A DNA stretch of 64,000 bases from Pseudomonas lini. GTDB lineage: Bacteria > Pseudomonadota > Gammaproteobacteria > Pseudomonadales > Pseudomonadaceae. The stretch covers positions 186,001-250,000 of the forward strand of contig NZ_JAUSSR010000007.1 in NCBI RefSeq assembly GCF_030812475.1, written 5' to 3'. The notes beneath the pieces are model-generated. The model made no database searches, was not told the origin of the DNA, and saw only the letters and a list, made by a program, of their open reading frames with translations. The position numbers and the translations under genes are program-made. Of the stretch, positions 1-8,337 are shown one piece after another. Positions within the stretch are counted from its first letter, which is position 1. Every line of letters starts with the position of its first letter.

Positions 1-375
1 ATCGATGATCAGCGCATGGCGATCCGAGCCACCGGTGGCGGCCAGCAACACCGGCACGTTGTTCAACGCCTGGTGATGAACGAAGTCGAACAGGTGCTTG
101 AACAGGCCGGTGTAGGAGGCGCGGTACACCGGGCTGGCCGCGATCAGCAGGTCGGCCGTTTCAATGGCCTGCAGATCGGCTTCAACCGCCGCGGGCAAGT
201 CTTCACGGCGCAGTACCCCGGCGAACTGCGGGCCGACTTCGGACAACTCGATCAGGTGCAGCTCGATCGGCAGCTGTTGCGCAAGGCCGTCGACCAGGGC
301 CTTGAGCAGCACCAGGGTGCGCGTCGGCCGCTGCACGCTCCCGGATACCGCGACGACTTTCAGTGTGTTGCTCAT
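1..375 (-). CDS. msuE: NADPH-dependent FMN reductase, MsuE/SsuE-like (3' part outside window)
   Basis: The first 125 codons of a flavin reductase are visible; the gene runs off the left edge. The protein opens with MSNTLKVVAVSGSVQRPTRT, the flavodoxin-like N-terminal strand and phosphate-binding loop of the NADPH-dependent FMN reductase family, and continues through ADLLIAASPVYRASYTGLFK, the SPVYR/Y region around the FMN. Such enzymes supply FMNH2 to two-component monooxygenases that release sulfite from alkanesulfonates or dimethylsulfone. The ATG at 375 has a GAGGAC Shine-Dalgarno 6-7 nt upstream. The gene is divergent from an SfnB-like monooxygenase and has its own sigma-54-type promoter, which supports the sulfur-starvation (msu/sfn) assignment over general flavin reduction. 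MsuE versus SsuE cannot be settled from this fragment. Confidence 0.8.
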   Translation of the reverse strand, partial: MSNTLKVVAVSGSVQRPTRTLVLLKALVDGLAQQLPIELHLIELSEVGPQFAGVLRREDLPAAVEADLQAIETADLLIAASPVYRASYTGLFKHLFDFVHHQALNNVPVLLAATGGSDRHALIID

Positions 376-426
376 TGCCCGTCCTCATGCTGGCAGAGGC
401 CACCGCGGCACCTGCACAAGGAATAG

Positions 427-442
427 AGCAGCAACCGTGCCA
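427..442 (-). promoter_or_regulatory. sigma-54 (-24/-12) promoter for msuE-like gene
   Basis: On the minus strand the sequence TGGCACGGTTGCTGC has GG and GC separated by exactly 10 nt, and its -24 half is the full consensus TGGCACG. It lies about 55 nt upstream of the FMN reductase start. SfnR-type sigma-54 activators are known to control sulfone and sulfonate genes in Pseudomonas; control by SfnR here is inference. Confidence 0.65.
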
Positions 443-525
443 CTTCAATAAATAGATATAAATCAAAGCGTTATTAACTTTTCTCGAATGTTCGCAGTGT
501 CGCTTGCCGGACAGGCTGTTGATCG

Positions 526-545
526 ACTGTTGCGCGCACAACAGT
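526..545. promoter_or_regulatory. Perfect palindrome ACTGTTG-N6-CAACAGT, candidate activator site
   Basis: A perfect 7-6-7 inverted repeat lies between the two divergent sigma-54 promoters. A second inverted repeat of the same core, GCAACAG-N10-CTGTTGC, lies at 713-736 near the sfnB-like transcription start, and another CTGTTG occurs at about 516. The location suits an enhancer-type activator site, but no regulator can be assigned from sequence alone. Confidence 0.4.
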
Positions 546-683
546 TGCCTCCAGGTGCAGCCGATGCAACGCGTCTCGGCCACTGTTGCCGGGCGGTCAA
601 CGCTTCAACAAGTTGCCCGGCAGGCGACAGGCGCGAGCGTCGTCCACAGCCTCTCGCGCCGGAAAAACGGGCGATGCAGCGCC

Positions 684-700
684 AGGCACGACCTGTGCAG
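684..700 (+). promoter_or_regulatory. sigma-54 (-24/-12) promoter for sfnB-like gene
   Basis: The sequence AGGCACGACCTGTGCA has GG at 685-686 and GC at 697-698, separated by 10 nt. The -24 half GGCACG matches consensus. It lies 65 nt upstream of the ATG at 765. With the promoter at 427-442 it forms a divergent pair. Confidence 0.65.
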
Positions 701-764
701 TAACAGCAGTACGCAACAGATCGACTGCTCTGTTGCTTCTCTTGCCTTCATAAGGAGCTGCACC

Positions 765-2003
765 ATGACTGCCCAGCAACAGCACCTGCCACACCCACTC
801 TCCAGCGGTACCGACTACCAGGCCCTGGCCGCGCGCTTCCGGCCGATTTTTGCACGCATCGCCACCGGCGCACTGGAGCGCGAGCAAAGCCGCAGCCTGC
901 CCTTTGAACAAGTGAAATGGCTGAAGGAAGCCGGCTTTGGCGCCGTGCGCGTGCCGGTGCAATACGGTGGCGCCGGCGCTTCCCTGCCCCAATTGTTTGA
1001 GTTGCTGATCGAGCTGGCTGCCGCCGATTCCAACCTGCCGCAGGCATTGCGCGGGCACTTTGCTTTTGTTGAAGACCGCCTCAATGCGCAGGCCGACGCT
1101 GCGCAGGACATCTGGTTCAAGCGGTTCGTCGAGGGTGACCTGGTGGGCAACGCCTGGACCGAGGTCGGCAGCGTGAAGGTCGGCCAGGTCGGCACCCGTG
1201 TCTCGCGCCTGGGTGAACACTGGGTGGTCAACGGCACCAAGTACTACAGCACCGGCAGCATTTTCGCCGACTGGATCGACCTCTATGCCCAGCGCGATGA
1301 CACCGGCGCCGACGTGATTGCCGCCGTTCGCGTGCAGCAACCGGGCATCACCCAGAGCGACGACTGGGATGGCTTTGGCCAACGCACCACCGGCAGCGGC
1401 ACCTCGGTGTTCGAGAACGCGGTGGTCGAGCCCGAGAACCTGCTGGACTTCGCCACCCGTTTCAAATACCAAACGGCCTTCTATCAACTGGTGTTGTTGG
1501 CGGTCCAGACCGGTGCCGGCCGCGCCGCGGTCAACGACATCACCGAAGAAGTGCGCACGCGCACGCGCATCTTCAGCACCGGCAATGCCAGCCACGTCAG
1601 CCAGGACGTCCAGGTGCAGCAAGTGGTGGGCAAGGCGTCGGCGCAGGTCTACGCCGCACACGCCACCACCCTGCGCGCGGCGAGCGCCCTGCAGGTGGCA
1701 TACGAAAGCCGCTTCGTCCAGGACGAGATCGCCGAACGCGAAGCCAACATCGCCGCCGAACTGGAATCGGCACAGGCCCAAGTGGTGATCGCCGACCTGG
1801 TGCTGCGCGCCACCAGTGACCTGTTCAACGGCCTCAGCGCTTCGGCCACCAGCACCGGCAAGGCCTTCGATCGGCACTGGCGCAATGCGCGAACCGCGGC
1901 CTCACACAACCCGCTGATCTACAAGGAACGCATCATCGGCGACTGGGAGATCAACGGTACCGAACCGCCCTATGTCTGGCAGATCGGTGCAGGAACGAAG
2001 TAA
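765..2003 (+). CDS. sfnB: SfnB-family acyl-CoA dehydrogenase-like flavin monooxygenase
   Basis: A 412-residue protein of the acyl-CoA dehydrogenase fold that belongs with the SfnB/DszC group of FMNH2-dependent oxygenases used to mine sulfur from organosulfur compounds. Visible features are the N-terminal helical region, a central TEVGSVKVGQ beta domain segment, the WVVNGTKYYSTGSIFADWI substrate/flavin segment near residue 160, and a C-terminal helical domain ending in HNPLIYKERIIGDWEING. The frame is open 87 codons further upstream, but ATG 765 is chosen because TAAGGAG sits 8 nt before it and the sigma-54 promoter at 684-700 would fall inside a longer gene. The neighbouring divergent FMN reductase is the expected flavin donor. 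The exact sulfur substrate is unknown. Confidence 0.8.
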   Translation: MTAQQQHLPHPLSSGTDYQALAARFRPIFARIATGALEREQSRSLPFEQVKWLKEAGFGAVRVPVQYGGAGASLPQLFELLIELAAADSNLPQALRGHFAFVEDRLNAQADAAQDIWFKRFVEGDLVGNAWTEVGSVKVGQVGTRVSRLGEHWVVNGTKYYSTGSIFADWIDLYAQRDDTGADVIAAVRVQQPGITQSDDWDGFGQRTTGSGTSVFENAVVEPENLLDFATRFKYQTAFYQLVLLAVQTGAGRAAVNDITEEVRTRTRIFSTGNASHVSQDVQVQQVVGKASAQVYAAHATTLRAASALQVAYESRFVQDEIAEREANIAAELESAQAQVVIADLVLRATSDLFNGLSASATSTGKAFDRHWRNARTAASHNPLIYKERIIGDWEINGTEPPYVWQIGAGTK

Positions 2004-2332
2004 GCCGGGATCACGCTGGTGGCCAGATTTCCCGGGATCTGCACCTGGTCGGCCAGCGTCGACGCACGGGCCAGCAACGCGTCTGGCCCTGGCTCGTCGC
2101 CAAGTCCAGGGCGTCAGACTATCCGCGTGTACGAAGCCCGGACTATCGCTTGCATGGATTGGGACTATCAGGATTTTCAATATTGCCGTTTTGCCTTCAC
2201 TGGGTAACATCCGTCGCCATGCCCTTCTCCTGCTCGTTTCATACTTGATGCTCTCGTGGCCGCTCGGCGCACTTGAATCAAGACGACGAAACCGGCTCGA
2301 CCATCCACTGACGGATTGCCCATGAACGCTTT
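2004..2332 (+). other. Intergenic region with three GACTATC direct repeats
   Basis: No convincing gene lies here. The heptamer GACTATC occurs at 2117-2123, 2141-2147 and 2163-2169, spaced 24 and 22 bp, roughly two helical turns each, upstream of the HlyD/DUF2955 pair. A mini-ORF of 8 codons starts at 2322 and its TGA overlaps the ATG at 2345 (ATGA). No clear terminator for the sfnB-like gene is visible. Confidence 0.3.
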
Positions 2333-2344
2333 ATGCAAGTTGCC

Positions 2345-3406
2345 ATGACCCCAGACCAACGATTTGCCCGTCACGTGCGTTTTGCCATTTTGATGTTGAC
2401 CGCTCTGTTCGTCTATTTCCTCGCAGCAGACCTGTACATGCCGCTCACACCCCAGGCGCAACTGACCCGTTCCGTGGTGCGTATCGCGCCTCGCGTGTCT
2501 GGTCAGGTGATCGACGTGACCGTGGCCAACAATCAGCATGTCGAGGCCGGGCAGTTGCTGTTCCGCCTGGATCCGCGCCCTTTTGTTTTAAAGGTCAAGG
2601 AAGCTCAGCTGATGATCGAGCGCGCCCGCCAGGATTACTCCGAACGTGATGCCAATCTCGGCGCCGCCCAGGCCGACTTGTCAGCCGCCAAGGCCAAGGT
2701 TCAGGAGTTGGCAGCGCAGGCGGCTCGCATTCGGACCTTGCATGACCGAAACTTCGTCTCTACCCAACTGCGGGATCAGATCAATGCCAGCCTGACGATT
2801 GCCCAGTCGCAAGTGAGGGCCGCGTCCAGCACCATCGAGGAAATCAGGGCACGCAGAGGCGGGCCCGGCGACGACAATGTTCACGTCCGCCAGGCACAAA
2901 ATGCCTTGGAGCAGGCGCGGCTGCAACTGGACTACAGCGAAGTCCGGGCTGAACGTGCCGGCGTGGTCGGCAACTTGCAGCTCAGTCCCGGGGCCTACCT
3001 CCAGGCCGGGGCATCCGTCATGGCGCTGGTGGAAGACAATGCCGATGTCACGGCTGACTTCAGGGAAAAGGCGTTGCGTTATGCCCAGCCAGGCACAACG
3101 GCCTCAGTAGTGTTCGATGCCCGCCCAGGGGAAATTTTCGCTGCAAAAGTCAGCCACCTGGAGTCGGGGGTAAAAGAAGGCCAGATCGACGCAAATGGTG
3201 ATCTGGCCGCTCCCCTGCAATCGGATCGATGGGTAAGGGATGCGCAACGCCAACGCATTCACCTGGTGTTCAATACCGATCTTCCACCCACGTTACCTTC
3301 GGGTGCGAAGGCAACCGTGCAGCTGTTTTCCAGCGACAACGCAGTGGCGCGCCTCATGGGTGCGCTGCAAATCCGCCTCGTCAGCCTTATCCATTATGTC
3401 TACTGA
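2345..3406 (+). CDS. HlyD/EmrA-type membrane fusion protein
   Basis: The periplasmic adaptor subunit of an efflux system. It has one N-terminal membrane segment (about residues 11-29, AILMLTALFVYFLAADLYM), a barrel-sandwich hybrid start (IAPRVSGQVIDVTVANNQHV), a long alpha-helical hairpin (about residues 70-190), the second lipoyl half (AERAGVVGNLQLSPGAYLQAG) and a beta-barrel C-terminus. About 353 residues is typical of EmrA/AaeA adaptors. ATG 2345 (MTPDQ) is preferred; the in-frame ATG at 2333 would add 4 residues, and neither has a strong Shine-Dalgarno. A mini-ORF at 2322-2348 ends over the 2345 start and could couple translation. The next gene overlaps by 11 nt, so the two are co-translated. 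The exported substrate is unknown. Confidence 0.85.
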   Translation: MTPDQRFARHVRFAILMLTALFVYFLAADLYMPLTPQAQLTRSVVRIAPRVSGQVIDVTVANNQHVEAGQLLFRLDPRPFVLKVKEAQLMIERARQDYSERDANLGAAQADLSAAKAKVQELAAQAARIRTLHDRNFVSTQLRDQINASLTIAQSQVRAASSTIEEIRARRGGPGDDNVHVRQAQNALEQARLQLDYSEVRAERAGVVGNLQLSPGAYLQAGASVMALVEDNADVTADFREKALRYAQPGTTASVVFDARPGEIFAAKVSHLESGVKEGQIDANGDLAAPLQSDRWVRDAQRQRIHLVFNTDLPPTLPSGAKATVQLFSSDNAVARLMGALQIRLVSLIHYVY

Positions 3407-4433
3407 GTCTGGCCCACATCGACTGAGCGAAAACGACCTGCGCCAATGCCTGCGCATTGCCGGCGGTGGTACGTTGGGGCTGTTTATCTGCAAGGTGTTC
3501 AACCTGGAATACGGCGCTTTTTTTTGCGTCTATCCGATGTTGGTCCTTGGCCTGGTGCCAACCTTGAATGCCCATCTGGTGCGCCAGTTCCTGGCACAGG
3601 GCGTGGTCGTCAGCGTGGAGGTCGGGGTGCTCTACGGGCTGTTCGGTGATCGACCGGTGTTGGCGGTGCCCATCGTGTTCCTGTTGTTTCTCTATCGCTT
3701 TGCGCTGATGGCGCGGGGCCCCTTGTTTTTCTTCAGCGCTCTGAGCGCGGTGTTCCTCTCGATTCTGTTGCATTTTTCCAGCTATCCGCAAACCGATGTC
3801 ATCGATCTGCTGTGGTGCAATGGCGCGGCAATCTGGCTCTCGGCGGGGATCGCCGGCCTGATGTTTTACCTGTTCCCGGATGCAGCGCCCCGCAGCCCCA
3901 GGCAACCAGTAGAGAAAGACCTTCCCAGCCAGCGCCATGAAGCCCTGCTGGGGGCAACGGTCGCTACCGCGTCGTTTGTCGCCTTTCAATGCCTGGATTT
4001 GAAAGACTCATTATCCGCACAGGTGGCAAGCATCCTCATCCTGTTTCCCATGCATTGGAAAGGCGCGCATTTCGCCGGACGGATTCGTGCAATAGGCACG
4101 CTCATGGGCTGCGCCGTGGGCTTTGTCATGCAGTTGTTGCTCTACAACCATCACGACATCTTGCCCTTGGTACTCGTAATGTTCTGGGTAGCCCTGATGA
4201 TTTGCGCCCGTTGGCATTCCATGGAAAAAGGCGTGCCGGGGATAGGCTTTGGTGCGATCACCACACTGGCCATTCTGTTCGGCCAATACCTGACCCCCTC
4301 CCACGACATCATGTTCGATATCTTTTATAGACTCACCTCCGTATCGGTCTCGGTCGTATTGACCTTGACACTGGTTTTCGTCACCCACGGATTTCTCAAT
4401 CGGTTCGCCATGACTCGGCACATGAGCCATTGA
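3396..4433 (+). CDS. DUF2955 / FUSC-like inner membrane protein
   Basis: A 345-residue polytopic membrane protein with about eight to ten hydrophobic segments in two blocks, residues ~20-160 and ~200-340, separated by a hydrophilic stretch rich in Pro/Arg/Glu. This two-block arrangement resembles aromatic-acid exporters of the AaeB/FUSC type, and DUF2955 proteins typically pair with HlyD-like adaptors. The start ATG 3396 lies inside the last codons of the adaptor gene (11-nt overlap); a longer frame upstream would overlap far more. A T8 run at about 3519-3526 encodes the Phe pair in GAFFCVYP. Together with the preceding gene it probably forms a two-component pump for small organic acids or drugs; the substrate is inference only. 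Confidence 0.75.
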   Translation: MSTESGPHRLSENDLRQCLRIAGGGTLGLFICKVFNLEYGAFFCVYPMLVLGLVPTLNAHLVRQFLAQGVVVSVEVGVLYGLFGDRPVLAVPIVFLLFLYRFALMARGPLFFFSALSAVFLSILLHFSSYPQTDVIDLLWCNGAAIWLSAGIAGLMFYLFPDAAPRSPRQPVEKDLPSQRHEALLGATVATASFVAFQCLDLKDSLSAQVASILILFPMHWKGAHFAGRIRAIGTLMGCAVGFVMQLLLYNHHDILPLVLVMFWVALMICARWHSMEKGVPGIGFGAITTLAILFGQYLTPSHDIMFDIFYRLTSVSVSVVLTLTLVFVTHGFLNRFAMTRHMSH

Positions 4434-4512
4434 TCACGCATCGCTCAACGTCTTCGTCAGACGCACACCAACAAGCCTTCCGACCACCATACGGCCACAG
4501 GGAGAATTCCTC

Positions 4513-5844
4513 ATGCGTATACCATCCTTGTCTTTGGGTATTGCTCTGTTAAGCACCTTCTCGGCAGCCTTCTGCCAGGCTTCCGATTTCAGTTGGGTCG
4601 ACCCCGCCGTCGCCTCGGTCAACCAGGACGTCATCGAGCTACGCCACACCATTCACCAGAATCCCGAACTGGGAAACATGGAGGTGAAAACCTCGGAACT
4701 GGTCGCGCAGCAGCTCAAGGCACTGGGACTGGAGGTGCGCACCCGCATCGGCAAGACCGGCGTGGTCGGCGTCCTCAAGGGCGGCAAACCCGGCCCCGTG
4801 GTGGCTTTGCGCGCCGACATGGACGCTCTCCCCGTCAAGGAAATGACCGGCTTGCCGTTCGCCAGCACGGCCACCGGCGTGCGCCGGGGCAAAACGGTAC
4901 CGGTCATGCATGCCTGCGGGCATGACACGCACACGGCGATGCTCCTGGGCGCCGCCAAGGTACTTGCCGAGCATCGCAACGAGGTCGCGGGAACGGTGGT
5001 CTTCCTGTTCCAGCCGGCCGAAGAAGGCGCCGCCGACGTGGATGAGTTCGAGGCAGACGCGGTGATCGGCGCGCGGGCGATGATCCGCGACGGGGCACTG
5101 GACTCGCCGAAGGTCGAAGCCATATTCGGGGTGCACGTCATGGCCGGCTACCCGACCGGTCACCTGTATTACAAATCCGGGACGGTGCTCAACAGCAACG
5201 ACGCCTTCCGCATCACCGTAAAAGGCCAGCAGACCCACGGCTCGGCGCCGTGGAGCGGCGTGGACCCGATCATCGCCAGCGAGAGCATCATCGGCGGCCT
5301 GCAGACCCTGGTCAGCCGGCGGATAGACATGACCAAGGGCATGGGCGTCATCAGTGTCGGCACAATGAATGCCGGCGCGGCGAGCAATATCATTCCCGAA
5401 ACTGCCGAACTCACTGGCACCATTCGCACCAACAACGCCTCGATCCGCGACACCATCCTGCAGAAAATGCCGCCGCTGGTGAACGGTATTGCCAGCGCCT
5501 ATGAGACCAAGGCCAACCTGTTACTGGTGAACATTGCCCCGGTCACCATCAACAATCCTGCGCTGACCGAAGCCATGGTGCCCGCACTGGAGCTGGCTTC
5601 GCCGGGCAAGGTCGAGCGGCTGGAATCATCGCTGTCGCCAAGCGAGGACTTTTCCTTCTACGCAGAGAAGGTGCCGGGGTTGTTCGTGTTCCTTGGGGCA
5701 ACGCCTGCAGACCAGGACATGCAGAAGGTCCCGAACAATCACAGCCCCTATTTCACCGCGGACGATGCGACCCTGGCGACAGGGGTGAAGGCGCATGTGC
5801 AATTTGTGTTGAATTATCCAGGGCGGGTGGCGGAAAAATCCTGA
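4513..5844 (+). CDS. Secreted M20 family amidohydrolase/metallopeptidase
   Basis: A 443-residue M20D-type amidohydrolase, the family of hippurate, indole-acetyl-amino-acid and N-acyl-amino-acid hydrolases. Residues 1-23 form a Sec signal peptide (hydrophobic core LGIALLSTFSAAF, cleavage near CQA-S), so it acts in the periplasm. Metal ligands are visible in ALRADMDALP and HACGHDTH (Cys135, His137, His140), followed by the catalytic QPAEEGA pair near residue 175 and a further His in VPNNHSPYF. The dimerisation domain lies around residues 220-330. AGGGAGA precedes the ATG by 7-8 nt. It starts 79 nt after the DUF2955 gene, so it may share its transcript and process substrates of that pump; that link is inferred. 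Confidence 0.85.
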   Translation: MRIPSLSLGIALLSTFSAAFCQASDFSWVDPAVASVNQDVIELRHTIHQNPELGNMEVKTSELVAQQLKALGLEVRTRIGKTGVVGVLKGGKPGPVVALRADMDALPVKEMTGLPFASTATGVRRGKTVPVMHACGHDTHTAMLLGAAKVLAEHRNEVAGTVVFLFQPAEEGAADVDEFEADAVIGARAMIRDGALDSPKVEAIFGVHVMAGYPTGHLYYKSGTVLNSNDAFRITVKGQQTHGSAPWSGVDPIIASESIIGGLQTLVSRRIDMTKGMGVISVGTMNAGAASNIIPETAELTGTIRTNNASIRDTILQKMPPLVNGIASAYETKANLLLVNIAPVTINNPALTEAMVPALELASPGKVERLESSLSPSEDFSFYAEKVPGLFVFLGATPADQDMQKVPNNHSPYFTADDATLATGVKAHVQFVLNYPGRVAEKS

Positions 5845-6021
5845 GTGCCTGAATTATCCGCGAGTCTCCTGGCGGTACATTTTTGCTCAAGTTGCCGCCG
5901 GGCGAGCGCTTCAAAACCTCGAAGCGCCCGGTTTCCGACCTTGAGCGAAGCAGTCCGATGTTATCGTCGATTCGGCTTTGAATGAGGTGCAGGGTGTCCG
6001 GGGTGGTCACTTGTGGGTAGT

Positions 6022-7374
6022 TCAAAGCACCCCGGGCACCACCAGGGTCAACCAGGCGACACAGGGTCCCACCAAGGCAATCACCGCGCTGTAGATCAGC
6101 AGGCTACGCAACACCTTTTCCCGCTCCTGCACGGGTGTATTGGCCACCACCAGCGCACCATTGGTGGAAAACGGGCTGGTGTCGACGATGGTGGTGGAAA
6201 TGGCGATGGCCGCGACCACGCCGACCGCACTGATGTGGCCCTGGCTCAAGAATGGCACGGCCAGGGGAATGATCACCCCCAGCAACGCCGTGGACGAGGC
6301 GAAGGACGAGATAATCGCGGCGGTGAAGCACAGCAGCAAAGCGACCAGCAGCGGGTTACCCAAGCCGGAGATGCCATGGGCGACATAGTCGATGGTGCCG
6401 ATAGTCTGCATCACGCCGATGTAAGTGATGATCCCGGTGATCAGCAGGACTGTCGACCAACTGACCTTGTCGATGGCCGCCTTCTGCGCCGCAGGGGCGA
6501 ACATGGCGAGGACCACCGCGACCGTCATGGCCACCAACCCGATATTGAACTTGAACACCAATGCCGAGATCGCCAGGGCCAACAGCCCGACCAGCGTCGA
6601 CAGCTTGGCCCCGTCCAGGCCGCTGACGGTCCGCAGCGGCGTACCGGCGCCCGTCAGGTCAGCGCGGTGATAAGCCGGGGACGCAGGCGTACCGCCGTGG
6701 CCAAGAATGGCCAGCGAGGCACCGGCAGCATGTAACGCTGGACCCGGCGAGACCGGCACCAGTGCCAGGCGAGCGTTGCGTAAGCCACCGAAGACTACGA
6801 AAACCACCATGGCAATCCCCAGGTTGAACAGCAGGCTGGTGATGAACAGAGTGAACGGTGCATAAGGTAACCCGGAGGACGCAACGATCTGATTGGTGAT
6901 GCCACCGAAAATGCTCACAGGCGAGAAACTGCCGCCTTGGGCGCCGTGAATCACCATCAGTCCCATGAGCACCGGGTTGATGCGGTACTGCACGGCGAAG
7001 TTCAGAGCAATAGGCGCAAGGATCGCTGCCACCGCAGGGCTCAGCGCGCCGAAACCGGTGAGCAGCGCCGCCACCACGAACATCACCCAGGGGATCCAGG
7101 CGACATGACCACGTACCATCAATACTGCCCGTTCGATCAGCCAGTCGATGGTGCCGTTGTTCTGGGCGATGCCGAACAAATAAGTGACACCGACCAGCGT
7201 CAGGAACAGGTCACTGGGAAAGCCGGCGAAGATGGTCGCCGATGTCATGTCCATGATCACCGAACCGACGATAAAGGCCGCTGCGAACGCCAGTGCGCCC
7301 ATGTTGATGGGCAACACGCTGGCGATGCCGAAAATGGCCACCAGCACTAAAATCGACAGAATTTCATTATTCAT
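6022..7374 (-). CDS. MatC-like dicarboxylate (malonate) carrier, SLC13/ArsB superfamily
   Basis: A 450-residue integral membrane protein with about twelve hydrophobic segments, beginning MNNEILSILVLVAIFGIASV and matching the MatC N-terminal family layout: an amphipathic repeat with GFGALSPAVAAILAPIAL and, in the second half, ASSTALLGVIIPLA and TIVDTSPFSTNGALVVANTP, the SNT/NGA-type substrate loops of dicarboxylate transporters. It is the last gene of a minus-strand set after a CoA-transferase and a malonyl-type decarboxylase, which points to uptake of malonate, methylmalonate or a similar dicarboxylate. A 168-nt gap separates it from the decarboxylase gene and holds a GGACGGT/ACCGTCC hairpin (about 7397-7419) close to its ribosome binding site. 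Confidence 0.75.
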   Translation of the reverse strand: MNNEILSILVLVAIFGIASVLPINMGALAFAAAFIVGSVIMDMTSATIFAGFPSDLFLTLVGVTYLFGIAQNNGTIDWLIERAVLMVRGHVAWIPWVMFVVAALLTGFGALSPAVAAILAPIALNFAVQYRINPVLMGLMVIHGAQGGSFSPVSIFGGITNQIVASSGLPYAPFTLFITSLLFNLGIAMVVFVVFGGLRNARLALVPVSPGPALHAAGASLAILGHGGTPASPAYHRADLTGAGTPLRTVSGLDGAKLSTLVGLLALAISALVFKFNIGLVAMTVAVVLAMFAPAAQKAAIDKVSWSTVLLITGIITYIGVMQTIGTIDYVAHGISGLGNPLLVALLLCFTAAIISSFASSTALLGVIIPLAVPFLSQGHISAVGVVAAIAISTTIVDTSPFSTNGALVVANTPVQEREKVLRSLLIYSAVIALVGPCVAWLTLVVPGVL

Positions 7375-7542
7375 TTCAATCTGACTCCCCGCATTCGGAC
7401 GGTCCCGCAGGTACCGTCCTTGTTGTTATTTTTTCGGGATGTATGGCAATCGACTCACGTCGGGCCGGGCGTGCCGAACGAGCAAGCGTGGCTTGCCCGC
7501 GAAGTCGGTCGTACAAACACGCACGCTATAAAATCTGTCGTG

Positions 7543-8337
7543 CTATTGGCCACTGAATACGGCTGGCCGGCGCTCGGCAAAGGCTGCCAGCCCTTCGCCA
7601 AAGTCAGCACTTTCGCAAGCTTGTCGGCGCAGTTCGGCAATCTGCTCCATCGCCTGCACCGGCATCGGCTGCAGGTCTTCGAGGATACGCAGTTGTTCCT
7701 TGACCGCCGCAACGGCGAGCGGCGCTTTGCTGGCGATACCCTGCGCCAGTTCCAGCGTGGTCGCTTCCAGCTCATCAGTGTCGACCAGTCGGTTGACCAG
7801 GCCAAATCGTTCCGCCCGCTGCGCATCGAGCTTCTGTGCGGTGAAAAACATCTCCTTCAACACATGAATCGGCAAATTGTTGAAGAAGCGCAGCAGTCCG
7901 CTGGTGGTGTACGGCAACCCAATGTTCACAGGCGTCATGGCAAAGCTTGCGCTGTGGTCCGCGACGACCATGTCGCAGCTCATGACCAGGTCCACCGCGC
8001 CGCCCCACACCGAGCCGGACACCAGGGCAATCACCACGCCGGGATAGGCGCGGATGCGGCGCAATACCTGTTCGAGCGGTTTGCCATAGGCAATCGGGTC
8101 GCGGTCGTGTTGCAGTTCGCGGATATCGTGGCCGGCACTCCACACGGATTGGCCGACTTCGCTGCCGAGGATCACCACCGGAATACGCTGTGACGCCAGG
8201 GCGACGAGGCTTTCGTCGAGCGCCGTCAGCAGTTGCGCGCTGAGTGCGTTGCGGTGTGTGGGGTTGCTGAAGACCAGCCGCGCGATGCGTTCATCGACGT
8301 GGTTGACGGTGACAGTTGTGGAAGAGGCTGGATTCAT
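7543..8337 (-). CDS. scpB: (Methyl)malonyl-CoA decarboxylase, crotonase family, ScpB-like
   Basis: A 264-residue crotonase-fold protein. It resembles E. coli methylmalonyl-CoA decarboxylase ScpB more than ordinary enoyl-CoA hydratases: it has SAGHDIREL (the active-site His that replaces the usual hydratase residues), GSVWGGAVDLVMSCDMVVA (oxyanion-hole Gly), and MTPVNIGLPYTTSG (the Tyr of the active site). The typical hydratase Glu pair is absent. It should decarboxylate malonyl- or methylmalonyl-CoA to acetyl- or propionyl-CoA. Its ATG overlaps the stop of the upstream CoA-transferase (ATGA, 8334-8337), so the two are translationally coupled. Activity on malonyl- versus methylmalonyl-CoA is not decidable here. 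Confidence 0.75.
   Translation of the reverse strand: MNPASSTTVTVNHVDERIARLVFSNPTHRNALSAQLLTALDESLVALASQRIPVVILGSEVGQSVWSAGHDIRELQHDRDPIAYGKPLEQVLRRIRAYPGVVIALVSGSVWGGAVDLVMSCDMVVADHSASFAMTPVNIGLPYTTSGLLRFFNNLPIHVLKEMFFTAQKLDAQRAERFGLVNRLVDTDELEATTLELAQGIASKAPLAVAAVKEQLRILEDLQPMPVQAMEQIAELRRQACESADFGEGLAAFAERRPAVFSGQ

Noticed and set aside
3519..3526. T8 run in the DUF2955 gene as a transcriptional slippage or frameshift site
   Set aside because: The zero frame is intact and full length and no meaningful product is encoded in another frame after the run.
5906..5927. Inverted repeat GCGCTTC/GAAGCGC between the amidohydrolase and the carrier gene as a terminator
   Set aside because: It lacks a T-run on either strand; it may be a weak or Rho-assisted end but cannot be called.
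7455..7510. REP-like element near the carrier gene start
   Set aside because: Only a short GAGCAAGCGTGGCTTGCCCG-like match without arms or conserved flanks; too degenerate to list.
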